From the NCBI GenBank assembly GCA_904392525.1, contig CAJFMW010000007.1, positions 1-42,107 of the forward strand: a DNA stretch of 42,107 nucleotides, given 5' to 3'. Both the position numbers and the translations under genes were made by a program. The stretch comes from an uncultured Eisenbergiella sp. (GTDB lineage: Bacteria > Bacillota > Clostridia > Lachnospirales > Lachnospiraceae). This document shows, piece by piece, positions 7,156-14,940 of the stretch (positions are counted from its first letter, which is position 1; each line of letters begins with the position of its first letter). A model generated the notes under the pieces. It did not search any database, was not told the origin of the DNA, and saw only the letters and a program-made list of their open reading frames with translations.

Positions 7156-8058
7156 TTATACCAGCAGATTCACCACCATTCCCGTCAGGAAGGAAAATCC
7201 CATCACAAACCCGAGATACAGCAGGAAATGCTTCATGCCGAGCACGATTTTCAGCGCGCCCAGGTTTGTGATCTTGGTGGACGGCCCGGTGATCATGAAG
7301 GCCGCGGCGCTTCCCATGCTCATGCCGTCCATGAGCCAGGCCTGAAGTAGCGGAATGGTCCCGCCGCCGCAGGCGTAGAGAGGCACGCCGATGGTGGCCG
7401 CCATGAGGACGCCGAAGGCCTCGTTTCCGCCAAAGAAGGCGGTCATCAGATCCTGAGGCACATAACGCTGGAACAGCGCCGAGAGAAAAACGCCCAGCAG
7501 AAAGTAGGGCCCGGTCGCCCGGATGTTTCGTCCGATATTCTTTACCAGGCGCAGAAGCAGGTTCGGATCCGTATCCCGGCTTTTCGACTCCTCAAATCCG
7601 GAGAAGTTGAAAAACGGTTTTCCCTTCCCCGCCAGCCGGATCAGAAGCCCCGCCGCGATTCCGCAGAAAAAGCAGGAAACGATCCGCACCGCCAGCGCCG
7701 TCGTCCCCAGCGCCGTACTGTACAGAATCAGCTGAGGGTTGAGCAGGATGGAACACATCATGAACGACGCCAGCCATTCGTCCCGTATCCCGCTTCTTGA
7801 AAAGGAGGCTGCCAGCGGGATCGTGCCGTACATGCACAGGGGAGAGGCGATGCCGAGCAGGCTTGCCGGAACGATCCCGAACAGCCCCAGGCGGCTCTCG
7901 CTCATCCTGCGCATCAGGCCGTGAATCCTGTCCTTTAGAAAAACCGAGATGCAGGAGCCGAGCAGGATGCCCAGAACCCAGTAACCGAAAATCTGCCGCA
8001 GCTGGACGTCAAAATAGTACCAGATATAAACGAATTCCCGATGTAAGATGTCAGCCAT
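7156..8058 (-). CDS. Permease of the YraQ/ArsP-like (DUF318) family
   Basis: 300 residues, about eight predicted membrane helices. Diagnostic motifs occur twice as in this family: SPLCMYGTIPLAAS in the first half and PLYACGGGTIPLLQAW in the second, plus GPSTKITNLGALK. Some ArsP members export trivalent organoarsenicals; others are of unknown substrate, so a specific arsenic role is not claimed. The start ATG overlaps the stop of the DUF362 gene by 8 bp, indicating translational coupling. A role in export of metal(loid) or thiol conjugates would fit a redox-stress region, but this is inference. Confidence 0.8.
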   Translation of the reverse strand: MADILHREFVYIWYYFDVQLRQIFGYWVLGILLGSCISVFLKDRIHGLMRRMSESRLGLFGIVPASLLGIASPLCMYGTIPLAASFSRSGIRDEWLASFMMCSILLNPQLILYSTALGTTALAVRIVSCFFCGIAAGLLIRLAGKGKPFFNFSGFEESKSRDTDPNLLLRLVKNIGRNIRATGPYFLLGVFLSALFQRYVPQDLMTAFFGGNEAFGVLMAATIGVPLYACGGGTIPLLQAWLMDGMSMGSAAAFMITGPSTKITNLGALKIVLGMKHFLLYLGFVMGFSFLTGMVVNLLV

Positions 8059-9268
8059 CGATGCTCACCATCCGGTAGGTTCTGCTTCCCAGCCCGATCT
8101 CCTCCCCATGCTCCAGCACATGGACCGCATTGCGGGACTCCATCCGCTGTATCAGGGACGCCGTATCATCCTGAGAGGCATATACCATGTCCACACATGC
8201 CTGGTCCAGGGCCACCGGATCCGTGGAAGCCAGAATGCCCATATCGTGCATGTCGGGCTCCGCAGGATTTCCATCGCAGTCACAGTCGATGGACAGATGG
8301 TTCATCACACTGACGAACAGAATGTTTCCGTCCAGCGCGTCCACCACGGATTTTCCCGCCTCCGCCATGCTCTCTGTAAAGGGATCCTGCTCTCCTCCCC
8401 ACGGGCTGGTATGGCTCTCGCCCGCCGTATGAATCAGACATTTCCCTTCCTGTGAGGCCATTCCGATAGAGATATTCTTGATCGCGCCGCCGAAGCCCGC
8501 CATAGCGTGCCCCTTGAAATGGGACAGCACCAGATAGCCGTCGTATTCCGGGAAGTGCGCGCCCACCAGATTTTCCGTAAGCTGTGTTCCGCCTTCCACG
8601 GGAATGCTGACGGAGCCGTTCTCATCCAGCACCACAAAATCCGCAATATCCGTGAACCCATGATCCTCCGCCACCTGATAGTGCATGGCCGTGCTGGCCC
8701 TCTGTCCGCCGTAGGCCGTATTGTTTTCCACAATGGTGCCGTCCACCTGATGCACCAGGTCGGCGATCAGCTCCGGGTCCAGATAGTTGCTGGCCGGCGG
8801 CTCTCCCGTGGACAGCTTCACCGCGATGTTTTCTCCGGAAAGCTCCACACCCAGCGCTTCATATGCGGCTATCATGGCCTCCGGCGTGATTTCCGAAGTG
8901 AAATAGACGGTGGACGCCGCATCCTCCGCCTGATGCTCCAGTGCGGAAAGGGCGATCACCTCTCCGCCGTTGGTGGTGATGCTCTCTCCGTCCCCGGCCT
9001 GCGGTGATGCGGTCTGTTCTGCCCCGGTTTGGTCCGTTTCCTCCGGGGCGGTCGAAGCCGGGCCTGTCTCTGTCTGCGTTTCCGCAGCGGCCTGTTCTGC
9101 CGCGCCGCTCTGCGTCTCTGACTCTCCGCTCCTGCTGCTGTCTTCCGCCTCCACTGCCGTATCCGGCACGACATTCTGTCCCGAAGCCGCCCGGCTTCCG
9201 CATCCGGCAAGCAGCGCTGCCGCAGCAACAACAGCCGTTATGACCGAAATCAGTTTTCGTCTCCTCAT
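8051..9268 (-). CDS. DUF362-domain lipoprotein
   Basis: 405 residues from the chosen ATG. RRRKLISVITAVVAAAALLA then GC is a lipoprotein signal; a linker of about 70 residues is rich in Ala, Glu, Thr and Gln. The rest is a DUF362 domain: VYFTSEI, NNTAYGGQR, LSHFKGHAMAGFGGAIKNIS and a late DPVALDQACVD motif. Many DUF362 proteins carry fused 4Fe-4S motifs; here none is seen, though CDCDGN may bind metal. The frame continues 28 codons upstream, but AAGGAGG precedes the ATG at 9268. The function of DUF362 is uncertain. The coupled downstream gene is the YraQ/ArsP-like permease. Confidence 0.85.
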   Translation of the reverse strand: MRRRKLISVITAVVAAAALLAGCGSRAASGQNVVPDTAVEAEDSSRSGESETQSGAAEQAAAETQTETGPASTAPEETDQTGAEQTASPQAGDGESITTNGGEVIALSALEHQAEDAASTVYFTSEITPEAMIAAYEALGVELSGENIAVKLSTGEPPASNYLDPELIADLVHQVDGTIVENNTAYGGQRASTAMHYQVAEDHGFTDIADFVVLDENGSVSIPVEGGTQLTENLVGAHFPEYDGYLVLSHFKGHAMAGFGGAIKNISIGMASQEGKCLIHTAGESHTSPWGGEQDPFTESMAEAGKSVVDALDGNILFVSVMNHLSIDCDCDGNPAEPDMHDMGILASTDPVALDQACVDMVYASQDDTASLIQRMESRNAVHVLEHGEEIGLGSRTYRMVSIDG

Positions 9269-9475
9269 CCCTTCAGCCTCCTTCTTTTTAAAACCTGTAA
9301 CAGTCCAGGCAAGCCGGACCTTGCTCCGAACCGTTCCGGCCCTGACAATCATATTCCGATTTCATTGTAAAAGAGGCAATTTTAATTGTACAATATAAAA
9401 AATGCATGGAGGTATAATCAGGACGCATGGCGGCAGCGGACGGCCACCCGGCAAATAAAACATTTTCCGAAATCT

Positions 9476-10252
9476 CTATCCCGGGAAATTTTCTTCCAGG
9501 AACTCCGCGATACCGTCCTCTTCATTATCTCCAATCACCCGGTCCGCCGCTTCCTTTACCTCATCTATGGCATTTCCCATCGCTATCCCCAGCCCGCACA
9601 GCTTCAGCATCCCGATATCCACATAATCGTCGCCAAAGGCTGTGATTTCCTCTGCGGATATTCCTGACACCGCGCAGAAGGTCAGAATTGCCCGTTCCTT
9701 CGTGGCTGTTTTCTTCGTAAATTTATACCACTCCCCGTCTGAAAAACGGGCGCAGTCGCAGTCAGGCAGCAGATTTTTCAGCCGCTCCACCTGCTCCGGG
9801 CAAAAAATTTCCACACACATCTTGAGCGAGCGATGCGAAAAATCCCGAAAATCGGTATAGATGCTGCCGCCCCAGCTGGGATCTGTCTTCAGCGGGTCCT
9901 GTTTATAATTCCAGAAATGCCCTTCTGGGGTATCCACCGTGATTTCACATTCCTCACCGCACACGCTCCGGGCCGCTGAGATCATCCGGGCCGTCTCCTC
10001 TTCCGAAAAATCTTCCCGGCAGATATACGTTTCCTTATATCTTGCCAGTGCGCCGCCGCTGGAAATAAGAAGATCCGGCTGCAGTTTCTGCAGAAACGTC
10101 ATACAGTTCGCCTCGCTGCGTGAGGTAGATACGCCGATCAGGAGCCCTCTTTTCCTGCATTCCGCCAAAGCGCTCATCGTACGGGCGGAAATGGTCTTGT
10201 CGTTTCTGAGCAGTGTTCCGTCCAGGTCAAACAAAAGCATTTTACAGTTCAT
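9476..10252 (-). CDS. HAD-superfamily IIB (Cof-like) phosphatase
   Basis: 258 residues. Motif I is LLFDLDGTLLRND (nucleophile Asp and acid/base Asp), motif II is GVSTSRS, motif III Lys is in TKKTATKERA, and motif IV is AFGDDYVDIGML. The cap between about residues 85 and 190 fits the C2B cap of Cof-type sugar-phosphate or flavin-phosphate phosphatases. The substrate cannot be named. Start 10252 is supported by GGAGGAAAGA; the upstream 12 codons lack a ribosome site. It appears monocistronic. Confidence 0.88.
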   Translation of the reverse strand: MNCKMLLFDLDGTLLRNDKTISARTMSALAECRKRGLLIGVSTSRSEANCMTFLQKLQPDLLISSGGALARYKETYICREDFSEEETARMISAARSVCGEECEITVDTPEGHFWNYKQDPLKTDPSWGGSIYTDFRDFSHRSLKMCVEIFCPEQVERLKNLLPDCDCARFSDGEWYKFTKKTATKERAILTFCAVSGISAEEITAFGDDYVDIGMLKLCGLGIAMGNAIDEVKEAADRVIGDNEEDGIAEFLEENFPG

Positions 10253-10316
10253 TCTTTCCTCCGGTCCACGTGACTTGATCTTTTGCACTTCAGTCTATCA
10301 CGGTTTTCCCGGAACA

Positions 10317-10640
10317 TCAATCCATCCTGCCGGTCCGCTTCTTTTCTGCGTTTGCCAGTCTTTCCTTCGTCTCCTCAACCGTTTCCCCTTCTCTGGAGAA
10401 CATCTTCTCCACGCACTTGTCGGAAATCCGGTTGAAGCCGGATACAATGCTTTCTTCCATTTTCAGGAATCCGTCCACAACGGTCTTTTCCATTTTCTTA
10501 TAGCTTCCTGTCACCGCGTCCTCAATCTTCTGATAGCCGCCCGTCACCGTATCTTCGATTTTCTGAAAACCGTCCACGATCTTCTCCTCCTTTTCCGGCT
10601 CCTGCGCCGTTTCTTTTTCTGTGCTTTCGTACTCCTGCAT
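10317..10640 (-). CDS. Small helical protein with five 11-residue repeats
   Basis: 107 residues, charged and without a signal peptide. Residues about 22-76 consist of five consecutive 11-residue units of pattern V-x-G-[FY]-x-K-[IM]-E-[DEK]-x-[VI], for example VDGFQKIEDTV, TGGYQKIEDAV and TGSYKKMEKTV. An 11-residue period is expected for long amphipathic helices or right-handed coiled coils that can lie on membranes. The tail FSREGETVEETKERL is charged. I recognise it as a protein type common in clostridia but know of no function. AGAGGAG precedes the ATG. Confidence 0.8.
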   Translation of the reverse strand: MQEYESTEKETAQEPEKEEKIVDGFQKIEDTVTGGYQKIEDAVTGSYKKMEKTVVDGFLKMEESIVSGFNRISDKCVEKMFSREGETVEETKERLANAEKKRTGRMD

Positions 10641-10781
10641 TTTGAATCTCCTCTTTGAAAGCTCTTACCTTTATGTTCTGTTTTCTTTTGACGATGTCAG
10701 GATAGCCCTCCATTTTTGAAGTTCCGTTTTGTTTCAGAATTCTTAATTCGTATGCGCCGTCCTGAACAGCGTGTATATTTT

Positions 10782-11051
10782 CTATATATCTATAGTAAAT
10801 TCTTTTCTCAGATCGATCTGCTCCGTGTCGAATCTCACGCAGGAAAAACCTTCCGCTCCGTCCAGCTCAACCCCTGAGATGTTTTTATCGCTTTCCAGCC
10901 TCAGGCAGACGCCCGTTTCCTGATCAACGGAATAGCGGAAGGTCTGCTCGAAGTTCGCAAATTGAACGGTGACGGAATAAACGTCGCATGTCTGGCCCGC
11001 AATTTCCTCCTCACCCGCCAGGGTGGATACGCCGCCTGACTGCGGCGTACA
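10782..11051 (-). pseudogene. C-terminal remnant of a secreted or lipoprotein-type gene
   Basis: An open frame of 89 codons without a start codon ends at TAG (10782-10784). Its residues look like real protein, for example AGQTCDVYSVTVQFANFEQ then FRYSVDQETGVCLRLESDKN, a beta-rich pattern like C-terminal domains of clostridial lipoproteins. The upstream end stops at a TAA exactly beside an 8-bp hairpin TACGCCGC-CTGACT-GCGGCGTA (11028-11049 region), so the 5' part has been lost at or near a hairpin. Codon use matches its neighbours. The family is not identified. Confidence 0.55.
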
Positions 11052-11108
11052 TTATGCACGGAATATATCTTCGGACTGTTAATCTGCCGTTTAGGGAATG
11101 TTGCTGTT

Positions 11109-11342
11109 TTATGAATTCTGAACCGCTGCTTTCACCGGCGTGACCAGCTCTGCTGTAAGGCGGCAGACCTGCGGATCTTCCCTGATCGCTATGGCCGGAT
11201 ATATTTCTGTTTCAGCGATTTCATTATCCGTATGCAGATGATTTTTTACCTTTTCACGGATTGAAAAAACACCGACGAAAAAAGTATCGTGAAAGATAAG
11301 GAAATGGTATTGAAACCTGAGAACCGGAATGATAAAATGCAG
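11109..11342 (-). pseudogene. Possible decayed coding fragment, unidentified
   Basis: A 77-codon frame with no ATG lies between two stops in the otherwise gene-poor stretch 11052-11565. Its last third (VKNHLHTDNEIAETEIYP then AIAIREDPQVCRL) has protein-like composition; the first part is less convincing. Apart from this and the rpn ribosome site nothing recognisable is seen in the stretch. Confidence 0.2.
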
Positions 11343-11565
11343 CTAAGCATAAAAATTCTGTAAGCCGTTCGGCTGCCGGCGGATTCTCCGCCGTCTGTCA
11401 AATCTGACATTCCATTCAGAAGCTCTATGCTTGATTCCAAAACAAATGTAACTAAAAGAACAGGCGGGAGCGGACGAAGGGAATGACCGTACCCGCCGCA
11501 CAGGCGAAGGTTCTGCCTTTGTAGAAAAGATCAGGAAAGGAAGCCTTCGCGGAAACGGAGGTACA

Positions 11566-12270
11566 ATGAACGAAGAACTGCATGCCAACAGGAAGCATAA
11601 GGACACGGTATTCCGGATGCTCTACAGCGACAAAAGGGCTATTCTGGAGCTGTACAACGCCCTGAACGGGACGGACTATCAGAACCCGGATGACCTGACG
11701 ATTACCACGCTGGAAAACGCGGTCTATATGGCCATGAAGAACGATGTATCTTTTCTTCTGGACGCAAGGATGACCCTGTACGAGCACCAGTCCACATGGA
11801 ATCCGAACATGCCCCTGCGCGATCTGCTTTATATTGCGCGGCTTATGGAAAAGAGTGTGAACAAAAAATCGCTGTATCAGTCCGAAATGATAAAGATCCC
11901 AGTGCCCCATTTTGTAGTGTTCTACAACGGGAAAGAGAAGAAACCGGAGGACACCACCATAAAGCTGTCGGATGCCTTTTGGCAGAAGGAAGAGGAACCG
12001 GAGCTGGAGCTGAAGGTGCGATATCTGAACATCAATCAGGGATGCAATCCGGAACTGATGGAAAGATGCAGAACCCTGAGGGAATACAGTGAATTCGTGG
12101 CCCGGATCAGGAAATATATGGTTGGGGAAACAGCGATTGAGGAAGCGGTAGACAAGGCTGTAACAGAGTGTATAGAAGAAGGGATTCTTGCGGACTTTCT
12201 GCGCAGCCAGAGAGCGGAGGTAGTGAGAACAATAAGCTCGATAGCTTATTGTTCTCACCTCAATTTGTGA
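11566..12270 (+). CDS. Rpn-family nuclease (PD-(D/E)XK), 5' part of an interrupted gene
   Basis: The first 218 codons encode the N-terminal and catalytic part of an Rpn/YhgA-type protein: HKDTVFRMLYSDKRAILELY opens the fold, DVSFLLDARMTLYEHQST carries the D...E-x-Q nuclease core, and FVVFYNGKE follows. Rpn proteins are RecA-independent recombination-promoting DNases. After codon 218 (Glu of RAEV) the frame enters a hairpin array and ends in 16 unrelated residues. The natural continuation is the next ORF at 12351. A consensus GGAGGTACA site precedes the ATG. The truncated protein keeps the catalytic domain and may still be made, but lacks its C-terminal tail. Confidence 0.8.
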   Translation: MNEELHANRKHKDTVFRMLYSDKRAILELYNALNGTDYQNPDDLTITTLENAVYMAMKNDVSFLLDARMTLYEHQSTWNPNMPLRDLLYIARLMEKSVNKKSLYQSEMIKIPVPHFVVFYNGKEKKPEDTTIKLSDAFWQKEEEPELELKVRYLNINQGCNPELMERCRTLREYSEFVARIRKYMVGETAIEEAVDKAVTECIEEGILADFLRSQRAEVVRTISSIAYCSHLNL

Positions 12271-12352
12271 CAAATGTCACAAATTGTATATCGCAGAGCC
12301 GAATTTGAGATTCGGCTCGCGTTCCTCAACGTAAACGTTTCGGAAAAGAGGT
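12222..12352 (+). mobile_element. 131-bp hairpin-array element inserted in the rpn gene
   Basis: GAGGT at 12217-12221 is repeated at 12348-12352. Deleting one copy plus the intervening DNA (12222-12352) joins GCG-GAG-GT to G-ATC-GCC-ATG and restores an uninterrupted RAEV-IAMSIFEY reading frame. The insert contains three perfect stems: 16 bp at 12223-12238/12243-12258, 12 bp at 12261-12272/12275-12286, and 9 bp at 12296-12304/12310-12318. A small AACG-TAAA-CGTT stem and TTCGGAAAAGAGGT follow. The right end aligns with the array upstream of the hydrolase. No ORF is carried, so mobilisation would need enzymes supplied elsewhere. Confidence 0.75.
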
Positions 12353-12707
12353 GATCGCCATGTCGATTTTTGAGTATAACGAAGAAGAGGAAATGAGGAA
12401 GCTCAGGGAAGCAGAACGGGAGATCTGGCAAAGAAGAGGACGAATGGAAGGGCAGGCGAAGGGAATAGCAGAAGGAAGAGTAGAAGGAAGAGTGGAAGGA
12501 AGAGTGGAAGGAAGAGTGGAAGGAAAAGCGGAATCCGTACTGGAAGTTCTTGAATTATATGAGCAGGTGCCGGAATACGTGAAAAAGCGCATATCAGAGG
12601 AGAAAGATATCGAGATCCTCTCTGCCTGGCTGAAGGAGGCAGCGAGAGCGGGATCACTGGAGAAGTTTATGGAAAAAACAGGCCTGAAAGTCCCTGAAAA
12701 TCAATAG
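12351..12707 (+). CDS. Rpn-family C-terminal tail, 3' part of the interrupted gene
   Basis: 118 codons in the frame that completes the rpn gene. VIAMSIFEYNEEEEMRK is the conserved junction seen in intact family members, followed by charged helix, a run of EGRV repeats and a helical C-terminus (ESVLEVLELYEQVPEYV...). Translation could restart at GTG 12351 or ATG 12360; the AAAAGAGGTGATC created by the insertion is a good ribosome site for the ATG. So the locus may make two polypeptides rather than none. The joined protein would be about 336 residues, normal for the family. Confidence 0.7.
   Translation: MIAMSIFEYNEEEEMRKLREAEREIWQRRGRMEGQAKGIAEGRVEGRVEGRVEGRVEGKAESVLEVLELYEQVPEYVKKRISEEKDIEILSAWLKEAARAGSLEKFMEKTGLKVPENQ
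12471..12530 (+). repeat. 12-bp tandem repeat coding EGRV units
   Basis: Five 12-bp units, the middle three identical (GAAGGAAGAGTG), encode repeated Glu-Gly-Arg-Val. Copy changes keep the frame, so tail length can vary without frameshift. Similar tails are common in Rpn proteins. Confidence 0.85.
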
Positions 12708-12759
12708 CCTCTTCCTAAAAAAGAATACCGGTAAATCAAAAGTTATATACCAAAAACAG

Positions 12760-12788
12760 TTGACATCTCATTTTACATGTGCTACGAT
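12760..12788 (+). promoter_or_regulatory. Promoter of the T-box thrS-hisS operon
   Basis: Consensus TTGACA (12760-12765), 17-bp spacer, TACGAT (12783-12788). Transcription should start near 12795 and include the whole T-box leader. Confidence 0.8.
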
Positions 12789-12794
12789 AACGCC

Positions 12795-13060
12795 AATTTA
12801 AAGGCAATGAAGGAAAAAGTAGCCTGCTACGGGCATTGACCAGAGAGAGGGACGAAGTGGTGGAAGCCCCTTTATGCCGGGCATCGTGAAAACCATTCCG
12901 GAGCCGCTGTGAGACGGGCAGACCTGTTGTATGGGCAGGCTCGGAATTGCAGACGTATATCCGCGTTAAGGAGAAGGATTTGTAAGAATCTGAAGCGAAA
13001 AGTTAAGGTGGAACCGTGCTGATACAGCACCCTTATACGATTGTATAAGGGTGCTTTTTG
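12795..13060 (+). ncRNA. T-box riboswitch leader, threonine specific
   Basis: The leader holds the T-box sequence AAGGTGGAACCGTGC at 13005-13019 just before the terminator/antiterminator stem, an AGAGAG-type Stem I element at 12842-12848, and on the 3' side of Stem I GTGAAAACCATT, in which ACC (12892-12894) is a suitable threonine specifier codon. This agrees with the downstream threonyl-tRNA synthetase. Uncharged tRNA-Thr would pair with the specifier and, through its CCA end, with the T-box bulge, allowing read-through. The Stem I fold was assigned by eye. Confidence 0.85.
13026..13060 (+). terminator. T-box-controlled intrinsic terminator
   Basis: A perfect 13-bp stem (13026-13038/13043-13055, loop GATT) is followed by a T-rich tract. 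It overlaps the 3' part of the antiterminator, as expected for a T-box switch. Confidence 0.9.
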
Positions 13061-13135
13061 TTTTTATCCGGAACAGCCGGTTATCACAGTAATCTAATTG
13101 CCGCATACGGCAGGAAAAGGAGGATTGGTATCTGT

Positions 13136-14902
13136 ATGAAAGTAATCTGTAACGACGGAACCGTAAGAGAATGTGCTCCGGGCGAAGAACTGCATGTTCT
13201 GCGCCACAGCGCCGCACACATCATGGCTCAGGCAGTGAGCCGCCTGTATCCAGGCACCCATTTTGCGTATGGTCCGGCCACCGAGACCGGATTCTATTAC
13301 GATATCGATCCGGGTGACCACAGGATTGGAGAGGCCGACCTTCCTGCCATTGAAAAAGAGATGCGCCGGATCTGCAAAGAAAATCTGCCCTTCCGCACGT
13401 TTTCTCTATCCAGAGAAGAGGCGAAAAAACTGCTGGCGGAGCGCGGCGAAATCTATAAGCTGGAGCATGTGGACGACCTGCCGAAAGATGCCGAACTCCA
13501 CTTTTATCAGCAGGGCGATTATATCGATATGTGCTCCGGTCCGCATATTACCAGCACTGCAGCTCTGAAAGCCTTTCAGCTCACCGGCCTTTCCGGCGCC
13601 TACTGGAAAGCGGATAAAAGCAGGCAGATGCTGACCCGAATCAGCGGGATCGCCTTTGGCACAAACGAGGAGCTGAAAGCCCATCTGACCATGCTGGAAG
13701 AGGCGGTCAGACGGGATCATCGAAAAATCGGCAGGGAAATGGAACTGTTCCTGACCAGCGACGCCGGTCCGGGCTTCCCTTTCTTTCTGGACAAGGGCCT
13801 GATCCTGAAAAATCTTCTGATCGATTACTGGCGCGAGCTTCACAGGAAAAACGGTTATATCGAGATCTCAACCCCGCAGATTCTGAACCGCTCCCTCTGG
13901 GAAACCTCCGGCCACTGGACCCATTATCGTGACAGAATGTACACGACACGGATCGACGACGAGGATTATGCCATCAAGCCCATGAACTGCCCCGGCGGCC
14001 TGCTGGTTTATAAAAGCCGTCCCCATTCCTACCGGGAGCTGCCGATCCGCTGCGGCGAACTCGGCCTCGTGCACCGAAACGAACTGAAGGGTACGCTCCA
14101 TGGCCTGTTCCGGGTACGCTGCCTGACCCAGGATGACGCGCATATCTTCATGACCAGAGAACAGATTCCGGCGGAAATCAAAGGCGTCATCCGTCTGATC
14201 GATGAGGTCTATGGCAAATTCGGATTTTCTTACCATGTGGAGCTATCCACCAGACCGGAGGACAGCATGGGCAGCGATGAGGACTGGGAGGCCGCAACCG
14301 AGGGTCTGCGTCAGGCGCTGAACGATTCCGGCCTGGACTATCGTATCAATGAAGGCGACGGCGCATTTTACGGACCGAAGATCGATTTTCATCTGAAGGA
14401 TTCCATCGGAAGAACCTGGCAGTGCGGCACCATTCAGCTGGACTTCCAGCTTCCTCAGAATTTTGAGATCGGATATATCGATGAAAACAGCGTCCCCAGG
14501 CGGCCGATCATGATCCACCGGACCATATTCGGCTCTCTGGAACGGTTCATCGGCATCCTGATCGAACACTATGCCGGGAAATTCCCCCTCTGGCTGGCTC
14601 CCGTTCAGGTCAGGGTCCTTCCGGTTTCCGAAAAGGCGCTGGACTATGCGAAATCCGTCTATGAACGGCTCGAAGATGCCAAAATCCGCTGTGAACTGGA
14701 TGCCCGTGACGAAAAAATCGGCTATAAAATCCGGGAAGCTCAGCAGGTGGGCCGGGTTCCCTACATGCTGATCATCGGCGCAAAGGAGGAGGAATCCGGT
14801 ACGATCACAGTCCGTGACAGAGATACCGCCGAGTCGGTTTCCATGACGATGGAGGAATTTCTTGCTGAAGTGAAGGAACGGAATGAGAAACGGATTTCTT
14901 AA
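13136..14902 (+). CDS. thrS: Threonyl-tRNA synthetase, TGS-less form
   Basis: 588 residues. The usual N-terminal TGS domain is reduced to a short strand (MKVICNDGTVRE), followed directly by the editing domain with HSAAH and later a YIDMCSGPH metal/editing motif. The class II core carries motif 2 (FRVRCLTQDDAHIF), the zinc Cys in MNCPGG, and motif 3 (GSLERFIGILIEHY); the anticodon domain begins near LAPVQVRVLPVS. It charges tRNA-Thr with threonine. Start 13136 has AAGGAGG at a rather long 12-nt spacing; the frame opens earlier but inside the terminator. The T-box above controls it, and it overlaps the first in-frame ATG of the hisS frame. TGS-less ThrRS forms are known in clostridia. Confidence 0.92.
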   Translation: MKVICNDGTVRECAPGEELHVLRHSAAHIMAQAVSRLYPGTHFAYGPATETGFYYDIDPGDHRIGEADLPAIEKEMRRICKENLPFRTFSLSREEAKKLLAERGEIYKLEHVDDLPKDAELHFYQQGDYIDMCSGPHITSTAALKAFQLTGLSGAYWKADKSRQMLTRISGIAFGTNEELKAHLTMLEEAVRRDHRKIGREMELFLTSDAGPGFPFFLDKGLILKNLLIDYWRELHRKNGYIEISTPQILNRSLWETSGHWTHYRDRMYTTRIDDEDYAIKPMNCPGGLLVYKSRPHSYRELPIRCGELGLVHRNELKGTLHGLFRVRCLTQDDAHIFMTREQIPAEIKGVIRLIDEVYGKFGFSYHVELSTRPEDSMGSDEDWEAATEGLRQALNDSGLDYRINEGDGAFYGPKIDFHLKDSIGRTWQCGTIQLDFQLPQNFEIGYIDENSVPRRPIMIHRTIFGSLERFIGILIEHYAGKFPLWLAPVQVRVLPVSEKALDYAKSVYERLEDAKIRCELDARDEKIGYKIREAQQVGRVPYMLIIGAKEEESGTITVRDRDTAESVSMTMEEFLAEVKERNEKRIS

Positions 14903-14940
14903 TGAAAAAAGACCGCATGGCGGCAGAAAAGGAGATAAAA

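Noticed and set aside
11246-11440. 64-codon minus-strand ORF in the gap before rpn
   Set aside because: Hydrophobic, low-complexity translation with no ribosome site; a neighbouring frame looks no less coding.
12471-12530. 12-bp repeats in the rpn tail considered as a phase-variation switch
   Set aside because: The unit is a multiple of three, so copy changes alter length but not frame.
13058-13135. Upstream extension of the thrS frame
   Set aside because: It begins inside the T-box terminator and adds residues with no family match; ATG 13136 starts the conserved sequence.
13136-13210. Short N-terminus of ThrRS considered as another internal deletion
   Set aside because: TGS-less ThrRS proteins of this length are a known clostridial form, so the layout is probably ancestral.
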